A DNA stretch of 64,000 nt, taken from Paenibacillus sp. JJ-223 (GTDB lineage: Bacteria; Bacillota; Bacilli; Paenibacillales; Paenibacillaceae). Each line of letters starts with the position of its first letter. The stretch's first letter is position 1. Below are positions 33,181 to 41,727 of the stretch, in pieces. Below the pieces are notes generated by a model. The model was given only the letters and a program-made list of their open reading frames with translations, was not told where the DNA came from and searched no databases. Both the position numbers and the translations under genes were made by a program. The DNA is taken from the NCBI RefSeq assembly GCF_927798175.1, contig NZ_CAKMMP010000015.1:124001-188000 (forward strand), written 5' to 3'.

Positions 33181-33203
33181 CAATGTGCCACATTCTTGAA
33201 CTC

Positions 33204-33387
33204 TAACGAACTTCTGACACCTTATTCCGCAAATTTCAGCCCTTATGGAATTCTAACGAACTTCCGGCGTCTTATTTAGGGTAAATCAGGCCAAAAAAGG
33301 GCTCATTTAGGCGTAATAACGTGTGTCAGGTTCGTAAGAAAACGAAAAGGACGGAAATCGACCAAATAAGACGTCTCAGGTTCGTTA
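33204..33387. repeat. Dispersed intergenic element, copy B
   Basis: Forward motifs start at 33204 and 33254; inverted motifs occupy 33315-33337 and 33365-33387. Both intervals are 50 nt, as in copies A and C. The third motif ends TTCGTAA rather than TTCGTTA. It is flanked by unrelated tandem repeats on both sides. Confidence 0.85.
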
Positions 33388-33434
33388 CGCCATAATCGGC
33401 ATGGTGGTTTTCAAGCTGCGTCTTCATCCACAGC

Positions 33435-33570
33435 TTTTTGTCTACAACGTCTTGCCTACAGCGTCTTCAACAGCATCTTGCCAGCAACATCTTGCCTACA
33501 GCGTCTTCAACAGCATCTTGCCAGCAACATCTTGCCTACAGCATCTTGTCTACAGCGTCTTGCATCTTGC
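33435..33570. repeat. Tandem repeat, 40-bp unit
   Basis: Units at 33451-33490 and 33491-33530 are identical over 40 bp (each starts CTTGCCTACAGCGTCTTCAA); a third, shortened copy follows to 33570, and a diverged one precedes. The unit itself contains three CTACAGC/CAGCATC-type sub-repeats. No coding role is apparent. Confidence 0.85.
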
Positions 33571-33644
33571 CACAACGTTTTGCCCACAGCCCACAGCCGT
33601 TTTGCCCTTCCGTTAGACTTGTCATCACCTCTTCCTATACCCAT

Positions 33645-33690
33645 AAAAAAAGGTCGACCCGCGCCACTTTCATGACGTACAGGTCAACCT
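33645..33690 (-). terminator. Terminator of the siderophore importer operon
   Basis: On the minus strand AGGTTGACC pairs with GGTCGACCT and is followed by seven T, 110 nt after the ATPase stop. The loop is about 21 nt. Confidence 0.7.
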
Positions 33691-33799
33691 TCAACTTCTT
33701 AACGTTATGTATCAAAAAAAGAACCACGACTGCCGTTTCGTTTCAGTGAATCGGGTTGCTTTTTCCCGCTTGACGCCACATACAGAGCCTATGCCTGCA

Positions 33800-34630
33800 T
33801 CACGCCCGACGTTTGCCGATAGGCACGACAAGCGGTGTACCCGTCACCGGATCTTCGATGACTTTGCATGGCAAATCGAATACTTCCTCGACCAGTGCCT
33901 CGGTCACGATGTTCCGCGGATCTCCCTGCGCCACTATGGCGCCGTCTTTCATGGCGATGAGATGTGTGGCATATCTGGCCGCATGGTTCAAATCATGCAG
34001 CACCGCTACCAGCGTATGCCCGTCCGCGTTCAGCTCCGTGAACAGTTCCATCAGCTCGATCTGATGCGCGATGTCCAGAAACGTCGTCGGTTCGTCCAGC
34101 AGCAGCAATGGCGTTTGCTGCGCCAAGGCCATCGCGACCCATACCCGCTGGCGCTGGCCGCCGGAGAGCTCGTCCACCAGCCGCCCAGCCAGGCTGCTCG
34201 TGCCCGTAGCTTCCATGGCCCCTGCAACAATCTGTTCATCTGCTTCCGTCCACTGCCTGAAAATGCTCTGGTGCGGATATCGGCCACGAGCAACCAGATC
34301 GGCTACCGCAATGCCGTCAGGAGCGATGGCCGTCTGGGGCAGCAGCCCCAATCGGCGGGCGACCTCTTTCGCTTTATACGTCGCGAGCTCCTTCCCGTCC
34401 AGCATCACATGCCCGCGCTCCGGCTTCAGCAGGCCGGACAGCGCCCGCAGCAGCGTGGACTTTCCACAGGCATTCGGACCGATGATGACCGTGAACGAAT
34501 TCAGCGGGATCGTTACCGACAGGTCTTCGATAATGGCACGTTTGTCATAGTGAATGCTCAAATGTTCGGCCCACAGTGGCGAGGCAGCCGCCGCGCCGTG
34601 TCCCGCTTTTTTATGTTCGGAAATTGTCAT
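33800..34630 (-). CDS. Siderophore ABC importer ATP-binding subunit (FecE/FhuC-like)
   Basis: 276 residues from the ATG at 34630; the frame extends to 34684, inside the permease gene, and neither start has a close ribosome site, so the exact start is uncertain. Walker A G-P-N-A-C-G-K-S-T, signature L-S-G-G-Q-R-Q-R-V-W-V-A-M-A-L, and Walker B L-L-L-L-D-E-P-T-T-F-L-D-I-A-H-Q are diagnostic of ferric-siderophore/B12 ATPases. Last gene of the Fur-regulated operon that starts at 38907, ahead of the terminator at 33645-33690. Confidence 0.93.
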   Translation of the reverse strand: MTISEHKKAGHGAAAASPLWAEHLSIHYDKRAIIEDLSVTIPLNSFTVIIGPNACGKSTLLRALSGLLKPERGHVMLDGKELATYKAKEVARRLGLLPQTAIAPDGIAVADLVARGRYPHQSIFRQWTEADEQIVAGAMEATGTSSLAGRLVDELSGGQRQRVWVAMALAQQTPLLLLDEPTTFLDIAHQIELMELFTELNADGHTLVAVLHDLNHAARYATHLIAMKDGAIVAQGDPRNIVTEALVEEVFDLPCKVIEDPVTGTPLVVPIGKRRA

Positions 34631-34661
34631 GATTACCGGATTCGTCCCCTTCCTCTCCAAC

Positions 34662-35744
34662 CTACTTGCCTGAACCGAACCCATTTTTTCTCGCCTGCAT
34701 GAACAGCAGCCACACCAGATACAATCCGCCCAGCGACAACGTTACAACGCCGACCGGAAACACCGTTCCGCGTATCAGCCGCTGCGCCGCAAAATCGGCG
34801 CCCAGCATCATCAATGCACCCATGGCTGCGGCAGGCATCAAGCTGCGCGATGCTCCCGCAAGCCTTTTGGCCATCTGCGGCGCGGCCAGCGCAACGAAGG
34901 ACACGGGACCGATCACCGCCGTCGGCACGGCCGTCAAGACCACAGCCGTGGCAATGAGCAGAAAACGGCTTTTTTCCACCGCAACGCCATGCGCCATGGC
35001 CGTATCGTCCCCCAGCTCCATTTCTCGCAAAGGCCTTGTCTGTAACATCGCACCCAATAGAAGCGCAACCGCCACAACCGATGCAGGCAGCACCTGCTCC
35101 CAACTAACGCCGTTCAATGAACCGACGCCCCACGCCGCGGCCGCAAACGCCGCATCCGGGTCGCTGCGCAGAAGCAGCATGGAATTGAGGCTGCCCAGCA
35201 TGGCGGATATGCCGATCCCGACAATGATCAGGCGAAATCCCTTGGAGCCTCCGCGAAAAGCCAACGCGTACACAATCACGGCCGTGCCGATTCCGCCCAG
35301 AATCGCCCCTGAAGCTACAGCCGCAAAGGATACGGTTCCCGTGCCCAGCAGCACCAGCAGCGCCCCCGTATAAGAACCGGAGCTGAACCCGATGATGTCT
35401 GGCGATCCGAGCGGATTTTTGGTCAGCGACTGGAAGATCGCCCCGCTCGCTCCGAGCGCTGCGCCAAACACCATGGCGGCAATGGCTCTGGGCAGCCTCC
35501 ACTCCACCACAACGGTCCGCACCATACCCTCGGCATGGCCCATTATGGCCCGAAACACGTCTGCCACGCTTACCGGCATCGTGCCCACCATCAGCGAAAG
35601 AACGCCGAGCGCGATGACGATGCCGAGCATCGCCAGGGTAGCCAGCAGCGCCTTGACCCCCAGCCTGATCTTGATCGGCCAAGTCACTGCCCACTCGCGG
35701 CGACCGGCTTGAACAGGTCGCAATCGTCTCATCCCCTTTATCAT
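34662..35744 (-). CDS. Siderophore ABC importer permease (FecD-like)
   Basis: About 360 residues; the frame opens at 35795, but an ATG at 35744 is better spaced for a FecCD protein. No start has a strong ribosome site. It shows roughly ten membrane helices and the FecCD motifs N-P-L-G-S-P-D-I-I-G-F-S-S-G and V-V-W-R-L-P-R-A-I-type R-L-P-R, plus G-P-V-S-F-V-A-L-A-A-P. It forms a heterodimer with the 35805 permease for import of an iron chelate. Downstream of that gene by a few tens of bases. Confidence 0.9.
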   Translation of the reverse strand: MIKGMRRLRPVQAGRREWAVTWPIKIRLGVKALLATLAMLGIVIALGVLSLMVGTMPVSVADVFRAIMGHAEGMVRTVVVEWRLPRAIAAMVFGAALGASGAIFQSLTKNPLGSPDIIGFSSGSYTGALLVLLGTGTVSFAAVASGAILGGIGTAVIVYALAFRGGSKGFRLIIVGIGISAMLGSLNSMLLLRSDPDAAFAAAAWGVGSLNGVSWEQVLPASVVAVALLLGAMLQTRPLREMELGDDTAMAHGVAVEKSRFLLIATAVVLTAVPTAVIGPVSFVALAAPQMAKRLAGASRSLMPAAAMGALMMLGADFAAQRLIRGTVFPVGVVTLSLGGLYLVWLLFMQARKNGFGSGK

Positions 35745-35804
35745 GCCAACCCGTTTATAGACAATGTCATGAAGATAAGTCGAACTTAATGGCATTGGTC
35801 TGGT

Positions 35805-36875
35805 CTACAGGCCGCTTGCTTTTTTTCTTCGAATCAACAGAATCAGGATCGGCGCGCCGAGAAATGCCGTAATGATGCCTACCGGAATTTCGGCAGGCGG
35901 CATAACGACCCGGCCAAGGACATCCGACACAAGCAGCAGAAGCGGTGCCGCCACCAGCGAATAGAGGAAAATCCAACGTTGGTCCGGGCCGACGAACCAG
36001 CGCACGCAGTGCGGCACCATCAGTCCGAGGAACCCGACCGGTCCGGCGACGGCGGTGGCTCCGCCAGCCAGAAGGGTAACCGCGATCAGGCAGATGATCC
36101 GGGTCCGCTGAATGTGCACGCCCATCGACGCGGCCCGTTCATCTCCAAGAGCCACGGCATTAAGCGCCGGCGATACGGCGAGGGCAAGCAGCACGCCAAC
36201 GATCATGAACGGCAGCACGGGCCAAAGATCGCTCAGGCTTCTTCTCGCCAGAGAACCGACGCTCCATTGCAGCATCTGGGAAAACGCCTCGCTGTTCAGC
36301 ATGCGAAACACGGTCGTGATCCCGCTTAACGCCGCCCCGATCGCCACGCCTGCCAGCGTAATCTGCACCGGCGTTGGCGAGACTCTCCCTGCGCCGCCGC
36401 TGATCACATACACAGCCATCGTAGCCAGCAGCGCTCCCGCAAAGGCAAACCACATGTATCCCGTCATACTCGTCACCGAGAACAGGCCTATTCCAGCCGC
36501 AACGGCGAACGCTGCCCCGGCGTTGACGCCCAATATGCCCGGATCGGCGAGCGGATTCCGCGTAAAAGCTTGAATAAGCGCACCGGACAAGCCCAGCGCG
36601 CTCCCCACCGCCAAGGCGAGCACCGTGCGCGGCACCCGTGCCTCCAGTATGGCTGTATGATCGTAACTTCCGTCAGGAGCGGTCAACGCTGCCCATACGG
36701 TAACAGCAGAAAGCGGCTTGGCGCCAACCATGAGGCTGATCACCACGCCGCCCGCGAGCAGGATCAGCAGGGCGAGCAGCCCTGCCGTCCTTGTCACTGC
36801 CGCTTTCGTGTTTTGCGCGTGTCTGGCTTCCTCCGGCCTGCCTTTTTTCATGGAACGACTGGATGATGCCATCAA
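35805..36875 (-). CDS. Siderophore ABC importer permease (FecC-like)
   Basis: About 355 residues. The start is a TTG (36875) directly followed by ATG (36872); the AAGGAG ribosome site overlaps the stop region of the preceding gene, so translation is coupled. FecCD motifs R-V-P-R-T-V-L-A, N-P-L-A-D-P-G-I-L-G-V-N-A-G-A and G-P-V-G-F-L-G-L-M-V-P-H are present, with about ten helices. Partner of the 34662 permease. Confidence 0.92.
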   Translation of the reverse strand: MMASSSRSMKKGRPEEARHAQNTKAAVTRTAGLLALLILLAGGVVISLMVGAKPLSAVTVWAALTAPDGSYDHTAILEARVPRTVLALAVGSALGLSGALIQAFTRNPLADPGILGVNAGAAFAVAAGIGLFSVTSMTGYMWFAFAGALLATMAVYVISGGAGRVSPTPVQITLAGVAIGAALSGITTVFRMLNSEAFSQMLQWSVGSLARRSLSDLWPVLPFMIVGVLLALAVSPALNAVALGDERAASMGVHIQRTRIICLIAVTLLAGGATAVAGPVGFLGLMVPHCVRWFVGPDQRWIFLYSLVAAPLLLLVSDVLGRVVMPPAEIPVGIITAFLGAPILILLIRRKKASGL

Positions 36876-36879
36876 TGGA

Positions 36880-37941
36880 TTACTCCTTCCCGTTCAACGC
36901 GTCTGCGAGCTGCGGAACAAGATGTTCCACGGTCCAGAGCAAGGCAGGAATGCTTCCCGTCGAGAATGCGCGCGATGTTTCGCGATCCAGCACCAATCCC
37001 CGGCCATCCGCTACGGAAGGAATCTTCTGAAACAGCGGTTGCTCGGTGACCGCATTTGGCTCCACACCGATCGGTACAATGACCGTCAGGTCCGCATCCA
37101 GCATCTCGAGGCGTTCATCTGCCACTTTGATCGCAAAGTTGGTGCTTTCCGTCTCTTCGATCTCCTGTTTCGTCACGAAGCCGAGACGTTTCATGAAGTC
37201 GATGCGAGTGCTGCCCGTAACATACGCCCCGAACCCGCTGGATTGATAGGACCCGACCACTGCCGTTTTGCCGGCAAATTCGGGATGATCGCTCGCTGCT
37301 TTCGCAAATGCGTCATTGACCTGGGCCAGCAGCGCTTCGCCTTCATCCACCTTGTTGAGCGCCTTGGCAATCATGCGCAGCTGGTCTTCGGAGGATGTTT
37401 TGTAACGGTCCCCTCCTTCCGGAATGCCGAGGGTAGGCGCGATCTCGGACAAACGTTTGTAGCGCTCCTCATCCCCGGACGATTTCACGTCAAGGATCAA
37501 ATCCGGCTCCAGGCTCGCGATCAGCTCATAGTCCGGCTCCAACGTTCCAATGATCGTTGGTGCTGTATGGTAACTGCCCTCCAGCCAAGGCCCTACGCCG
37601 TCGCCACCGAAGGCCACCCAGTCGCTGGCACCGATCGGTTCCACGCCAAGGCTGAGAGCCGTTTCCGCATCTCCCCACCCCAGTGCTACGATACGCTTCG
37701 GCTCGGCCGTAATATCCACCTTGCCAAATTTGGTTTCAATGGAAGCTTGATAAGGCTGGGATGCCGCCGTGTCCCCTGATGCGGATTGCGTTGTTGCCGT
37801 TTGCTGGGTGACGGACCCGCTTTGGTTGTCTGCCGCATTCCCGGCCGCTCCGCCCGAACCACTATTTCCCGTCGAGCAAGCGCTGAGCGCTACTGTAAAA
37901 CAAAGCAGCATCGTTGCTGCCCACTTTTTGTTGCGGAACAT
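36880..37941 (-). CDS. Siderophore-binding lipoprotein, internal start of the fused frame
   Basis: 353 residues from the ATG at 37941, which has its own GAGGGGG ribosome site 8 nt upstream and a Fur box 35-50 nt upstream. The product begins M-F-R-N-K-K-W, a hydrophobic run and lipobox L-S-A-C-S-T-G, then a low-complexity S/G/Q/T linker and the type III periplasmic-binding fold of ferric-siderophore receptors. As a separate lipoprotein it would be the normal first partner of the two FecCD permeases. The stop is 4 nt before the permease start. Confidence 0.8.
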   Translation of the reverse strand: MFRNKKWAATMLLCFTVALSACSTGNSGSGGAAGNAADNQSGSVTQQTATTQSASGDTAASQPYQASIETKFGKVDITAEPKRIVALGWGDAETALSLGVEPIGASDWVAFGGDGVGPWLEGSYHTAPTIIGTLEPDYELIASLEPDLILDVKSSGDEERYKRLSEIAPTLGIPEGGDRYKTSSEDQLRMIAKALNKVDEGEALLAQVNDAFAKAASDHPEFAGKTAVVGSYQSSGFGAYVTGSTRIDFMKRLGFVTKQEIEETESTNFAIKVADERLEMLDADLTVIVPIGVEPNAVTEQPLFQKIPSVADGRGLVLDRETSRAFSTGSIPALLWTVEHLVPQLADALNGKE

Positions 37942-38907
37942 GGATGAAGCCCCCTCTTTAGCATCTAAATAAGAATGATAATCCTTATCAATACTGTACT
38001 GCGCCAAAAAAGGATCTCCCATGTCATATCGTGCCATCCCGGATGGCAAATATGGACAAGTGGGGCTATATCTATGTTCGGTTCGATAGCGCAGAGGGGA
38101 TACGCCAACGTGTTTTTTGAACATTTTGCTGAAATAATAACTGTCAGGCTGGCCGATGCTTTCGGCGATTTCCTGAAGCGTCGCATCCGTGCCGACCAGC
38201 AGCTCCTTCGATCTCGCAATCCGCAGATGAATGATGTATTCGATCGGGCTTTTTCCGGTCTCGTTCTTGAAAATCCGGGAGAAGTGGCGCGTGCTGCAAT
38301 ACAGCTTCGCAGCCAGCTCCTCCAGCGTGATGTGACGGGTATAATTGGCATGCATGTACTGGATGGCCTGGGATACCAGATCGTCGTGAACAAGCAGCGC
38401 ACCGCTGGTATTGGCCTGCTGCAGAACCTCGTACACGAACTGGTACATGAGCGATTTGACGCGAATCCGCTGAAGCTTGTCCCGGGACTGGTTTTCCCAG
38501 GCAGCCATCATTTCCTGCACCTGATGCAGCAATACGGACGAGGATACCGGCGCTACGCTGTAGCTTTGATAATAAGCCCCTTGCCGATCCTTGCCTGGCA
38601 GCAACCGCTGCTTCAGCAGTTCCGGCAAGGTTGCCCCGTAAAAGATCAGGTAATATTCGAAGCAGGTTTCCACCCGGTCTATCACCAAAATACTCCCTTT
38701 GGTACCGTGCAATATAAGGAAGCGTTCGACTTGCCGGCGCACATCGCCGAGATGGATCGTCGCTTCTCCCTTCACTGCATACAAAAAGCAATTGGCCGGC
38801 AGCCGATACGGCGCGCCCGTTTCCCCCTGATCCCGCACAATGTAGCGGATGTCCAAAACATGGATATGCGAATGGCTCCAAACGAGCAATGGCTGGCTCG
38901 CCTGCAT
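36880..38907 (-). CDS. AraC regulator reading in frame into a siderophore-binding lipoprotein
   Basis: An unbroken frame of 675 residues. The ATG at 38907 is chosen because AGGAGG lies 11 nt upstream; the frame runs further, to 39012, but that part is the promoter/Fur region. Residues 1-~285: sensor domain plus AraC HTH pair (I-T-L-E-E-L-A-A-K-L-Y-C-S-T-R-H-F-S-R-I-F and I-A-E-S-I-G-Q-P-D-S-Y-Y-F-S-K-M-F). Residues ~286-322: linker whose DNA contains a Fur box. From residue 323: a complete lipoprotein signal (lipobox L-S-A-C-S) and a FecB/FhuD-type binding domain (A-L-G-W-G-D-A, L-E-P-D-L-I-L-D). B. subtilis Btr also joins AraC and binding-protein domains but has no export signal between them. 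It could give a fused product, two products, or be a gene pair with a lost stop. Confidence 0.8.
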   Translation of the reverse strand: MQASQPLLVWSHSHIHVLDIRYIVRDQGETGAPYRLPANCFLYAVKGEATIHLGDVRRQVERFLILHGTKGSILVIDRVETCFEYYLIFYGATLPELLKQRLLPGKDRQGAYYQSYSVAPVSSSVLLHQVQEMMAAWENQSRDKLQRIRVKSLMYQFVYEVLQQANTSGALLVHDDLVSQAIQYMHANYTRHITLEELAAKLYCSTRHFSRIFKNETGKSPIEYIIHLRIARSKELLVGTDATLQEIAESIGQPDSYYFSKMFKKHVGVSPLRYRTEHRYSPTCPYLPSGMARYDMGDPFLAQYSIDKDYHSYLDAKEGASSMFRNKKWAATMLLCFTVALSACSTGNSGSGGAAGNAADNQSGSVTQQTATTQSASGDTAASQPYQASIETKFGKVDITAEPKRIVALGWGDAETALSLGVEPIGASDWVAFGGDGVGPWLEGSYHTAPTIIGTLEPDYELIASLEPDLILDVKSSGDEERYKRLSEIAPTLGIPEGGDRYKTSSEDQLRMIAKALNKVDEGEALLAQVNDAFAKAASDHPEFAGKTAVVGSYQSSGFGAYVTGSTRIDFMKRLGFVTKQEIEETESTNFAIKVADERLEMLDADLTVIVPIGVEPNAVTEQPLFQKIPSVADGRGLVLDRETSRAFSTGSIPALLWTVEHLVPQLADALNGKE
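37976..37990 (-). promoter_or_regulatory. Fur box inside the AraC-binding protein reading frame
   Basis: TGATAAT-C-CTTATCA differs from the 7-1-7 Fur consensus (TGATAATnATTATCA) at one position. It lies 35 nt upstream of the lipoprotein start and is translated in the fused frame. Confidence 0.75.
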
Positions 38908-38996
38908 TGCACGTTTCACCTCCTCTATGTTGATGCAGAAGCATACGCTTGTGTGTCTGGTCATGGCATTGAATCCACAACCCATTATATTATAAT

Positions 38997-39011
38997 TGAA
39001 AACAATTCTCA
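38997..39011 (-). promoter_or_regulatory. Fur-like box at the operon promoter
   Basis: TGAAAAC-A-ATTCTCA matches the 7-1-7 Fur consensus at 11 of 14 symmetric positions. It abuts a TATAAT-like box (ATTATATTATAAT region, 38984-38996). Iron-dependent repression of the AraC-binding protein-permease operon is likely. Confidence 0.55.
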
Positions 39012-39025
39012 TTAAGAAGTTGAAA

Positions 39026-39065
39026 GGTTCCCGCCGGAAAGCTCGTTTGCTTTCAGACGGGAACC
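39026..39065 (-). terminator. Terminator of the two-component operon
   Basis: On the minus strand GGTTCCCGTC pairs with the GGCGGGAACC side, with inner GAAAGC/GCTTTC pairing, then TTTCAACTTCTT. It lies 33 nt after the propeller gene. Confidence 0.75.
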
Positions 39066-39097
39066 CCCATCATTGCTATCTTCTACTACATTTGCCC

Positions 39098-40270
39098 CTA
39101 CCATACCCGGAACGTAAAACGATAGATTTCGCTTATGTCCATGGAGCTGCCTCCAACAAACAGACTGTCCCCGGACCAGAGCAGTTTGTAGAAATCCTGA
39201 ATGTTGCGGTAGATCACCGTATCCGAGGATAATGCCCCGTTTTTCAAATAAGCCACATGCAGCTCATTCTGCCCTTCCTGATTGTCCAGCACGTCCAAAT
39301 AGGCGATCCTCGACCTGTCTTCATCCATGCCGAATCCGTAAATGTCCCCTTTGTGAAGCAGCTTGAACTCCTTGTTCTCCGGCTTGTACAAATATAACCC
39401 GTGCGTGCCGTTCACCTCGCCCAACATAACGATGCTGCCATTATTCAATACACTGAACTCCTGAATGTACTCGGTCTTGGCCAGGAGCTCGTCCTGCTCG
39501 CCGTCTTTCAGCGACATCCGGTAAATGCCCTCTTTGTTCTCTCCATACTGGACCGTAACATAGAAAAAACGTCGGTCTTTGCTGACCGCAACGCTTTCCG
39601 GCATGGTCAAAACGTCTTTCGAAGCCGTATTTCCGGCCAGCCTTGACACACGCGAGGACAATTCATCATGGGTAATGATCGAATCCTGATCGCCTGTGGT
39701 AAGGTCGACCTTTTTATATTGATCATCATCATAGGCGACGTACACATCGTCTCCGATGAATTCGCGCCAGTAGGCATGGTCATCCTTCAGCTTCCGGTGC
39801 GTTCCCTTTTTCCAGTCGTATGCGTATAGTTGAGGCTTGTTTCTCTCATCGTAGCGGCTGTACACAACCTTGGTGCCGTCCGGGCTAAGGGCCATGCCAA
39901 AATCGGTGTTTGTCGCGATATCTTTCACATGATTGTCATCCATGTATAACATCGACAACTTGACGCCCGAATAGGAAGCGCGAAACCGATTCAAAAAAAT
40001 GGCATTCTGCTCGGCAACCCGGAAATCGAACATCGGGAAATCGTTCTGCTGTTTGCTCGCCGACTCCAGCCGAAAGGACGAATCCGGCTCCGGCGCAAGC
40101 GCAAGCGCCCCGCCTACGCGGCTCTCGGGCAGGACGACCAATCTCGGTTTGGCCGACACGATACCGAACAAGCTGCCGATGCCGTACAGCCCGCCTACGA
40201 ACGCAACCAGCATCCCGGCTAATAGGACGATGTCTCGCTTGTCTTTTAACCAATTCCACCCTTTGTTCAT
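39098..40270 (-). CDS. Membrane-anchored beta-propeller-like protein, third gene of a two-component operon
   Basis: 390 residues. One membrane helix near the N-terminus (about 14-37, I-V-L-L-A-G-M-L-V-A-F-V-G-G) with a positive cytoplasmic end puts the rest outside. The remainder is made of repeated beta units of TolB/WD40-like character (G-M-A-L-S-P-D-G-T-K-V-V-Y-S, D-E-D-R-S-R-I-A-Y-L-D, Y-L-Y-K-P-E-N-K-E-F-K-L-L). No enzymatic motif is visible. Its start overlaps the kinase stop by 4 nt, so it is made together with the kinase and may bind a ligand or modulate sensing; this is inference. Confidence 0.75.
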   Translation of the reverse strand: MNKGWNWLKDKRDIVLLAGMLVAFVGGLYGIGSLFGIVSAKPRLVVLPESRVGGALALAPEPDSSFRLESASKQQNDFPMFDFRVAEQNAIFLNRFRASYSGVKLSMLYMDDNHVKDIATNTDFGMALSPDGTKVVYSRYDERNKPQLYAYDWKKGTHRKLKDDHAYWREFIGDDVYVAYDDDQYKKVDLTTGDQDSIITHDELSSRVSRLAGNTASKDVLTMPESVAVSKDRRFFYVTVQYGENKEGIYRMSLKDGEQDELLAKTEYIQEFSVLNNGSIVMLGEVNGTHGLYLYKPENKEFKLLHKGDIYGFGMDEDRSRIAYLDVLDNQEGQNELHVAYLKNGALSSDTVIYRNIQDFYKLLWSGDSLFVGGSSMDISEIYRFTFRVW

Positions 40271-41727
40271 GGGCGCTGCTCCGGCAATAATATTCTCATT
40301 TCGCTCCCCCTGCCCAACACGCTGGTCATCTTGACCTGCCCTCCATGGTGCTCAATCGTATTTTTGACGATGGACAAGCCGAGACCCGCACTGCCCTTTT
40401 CTTCCCGGTTGACGTCATTCTCACGATAAAACGGCTCGAAGATGCGCTCCAGCGCTTCTTCTCGAACCCCTTCCCCTTGATCGCGGATCAAAATGGCGAT
40501 TTCGCCGCCGATCCGGAACGCATTCACTGTAATTATCGAATTTACGTATCCGTATTTGATTGAATTATCGAGCACATTAAGAAACGCTTCCTTTAATTTG
40601 TCACCGTCCCCCTGCATATACAGCGGATCTTCCAGCTCCGACTTGACCGTCATGTTGTACTTGGCCGCCTTGAACGACATATCGTCGCAGGCTTCCTTCA
40701 GAACGGCCGATACGTTGATCCGCTCGAACCGGAACGTCTGCCCCGGGGCGGCGGCTACGGAAGTTTCCAAAATGTCGACAACCATCGTGTTCAAGCGACG
40801 GCTTTCGTTGATGATGTAATTCAATCCCTTTTCGAAAAAAGCCTTGTCGGTAAATCCGTTATCCCGCAAAATCTGGGCGTATCCCAGAATCGTCGTGAGC
40901 GGTGTCTTCAATTCATGCGTTACATTATCGAAAAAAACCTTGCTGCGCTCCTGAACCTGTTTCACCTCGTCGCGTTCGCGTTCGATAACATCGATCTGCT
41001 GCCGAATCCGCCGAATCATATTGGAGAAGCTGACGGCCAGCTCGCCGATCTCGTCCCGGGTCTGCACCTCGATGTCCGGATTGAGGCTGCCTTGCGCCAC
41101 CGCCTTCGAATGCTGCGTGAGCACCCGAATCGGCTGCGTCATCCTTCGAGAGATCAGAATCGATCCCAAGAACACAAAAACAAAGATTATGATCGCAAAA
41201 GCGCTGATCGTATCCTGAAAGCGTAGATGGCGCCGATAGAGGCTCGAATAATCCTTCTGGAAACGAATGATGCCGACCACCTTGTCTTCGCTAATCAAGG
41301 GCGCGGACAAACTGGCCGTGACATGCCCTTTATTAATCCGGGTGCCGTAGGCAATGTTGGATTTCATCGCCGCCTCCACATCCGCCCGGTAGATGAGGCT
41401 CGGCTGAACATCGCCTGCCGGATATTTGAACGATGAACCGTCTGCCCGGTAGATGTCGATCTCACCCCCGATGGACAAGCCGATTTGCTTTTCCATGTCG
41501 TCCACGTTGGATTCGATGGCGTTTTCGTTCATGCGTTTATTTTTCAGCAAAAAATATTGATTGACCGCGATATCCAGGTTTTTTTTAAACTGTACCATAT
41601 CTTCGTCGATCTCGCGGTACATGTTGTCCTCGCTCACTTTGTTGAACACAAGCAGCAGGGCCGCAAATCCGATGAATACGATCACGGCAAACAAGGCTGC
41701 CATTTTGAACTGGATCGTCCATCTCAT
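40267..41727 (-). CDS. Sensor histidine kinase with HAMP domain
   Basis: 486 residues. TM1 (about 8-28), an extracytoplasmic sensor (29-172), TM2 (173-194), HAMP (195-247), a coiled-coil joint, HisKA with H271-E-L-K-T-P, and the ATPase domain (N-V-L-D-N-S-I-K-Y N-box, D-Q-G-E-G-V, G-S-A-G-L-G-L-S-I-V-K). It phosphorylates the response regulator encoded by the overlapping upstream gene (ATGA overlap). The sensor shows no named domain I recognise. Confidence 0.93.
   Translation of the reverse strand: MRWTIQFKMAALFAVIVFIGFAALLLVFNKVSEDNMYREIDEDMVQFKKNLDIAVNQYFLLKNKRMNENAIESNVDDMEKQIGLSIGGEIDIYRADGSSFKYPAGDVQPSLIYRADVEAAMKSNIAYGTRINKGHVTASLSAPLISEDKVVGIIRFQKDYSSLYRRHLRFQDTISAFAIIIFVFVFLGSILISRRMTQPIRVLTQHSKAVAQGSLNPDIEVQTRDEIGELAVSFSNMIRRIRQQIDVIERERDEVKQVQERSKVFFDNVTHELKTPLTTILGYAQILRDNGFTDKAFFEKGLNYIINESRRLNTMVVDILETSVAAAPGQTFRFERINVSAVLKEACDDMSFKAAKYNMTVKSELEDPLYMQGDGDKLKEAFLNVLDNSIKYGYVNSIITVNAFRIGGEIAILIRDQGEGVREEALERIFEPFYRENDVNREEKGSAGLGLSIVKNTIEHHGGQVKMTSVLGRGSEMRILLPEQRP

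Noticed and set aside
32992..33183. 63-residue minus-strand frame
   Set aside because: Low-complexity product of degenerate short repeats, no ribosome site.
33401..33749. Plus-strand frames with repeated LQRLQQHLASNIL peptides
   Set aside because: Created by the 40-bp tandem repeat; different frames give equally repetitive peptides.
38908..39012. First 35 codons of the AraC-binding protein frame
   Set aside because: They translate the Fur box and promoter region; AGGAGG before 38907 marks the likely start.
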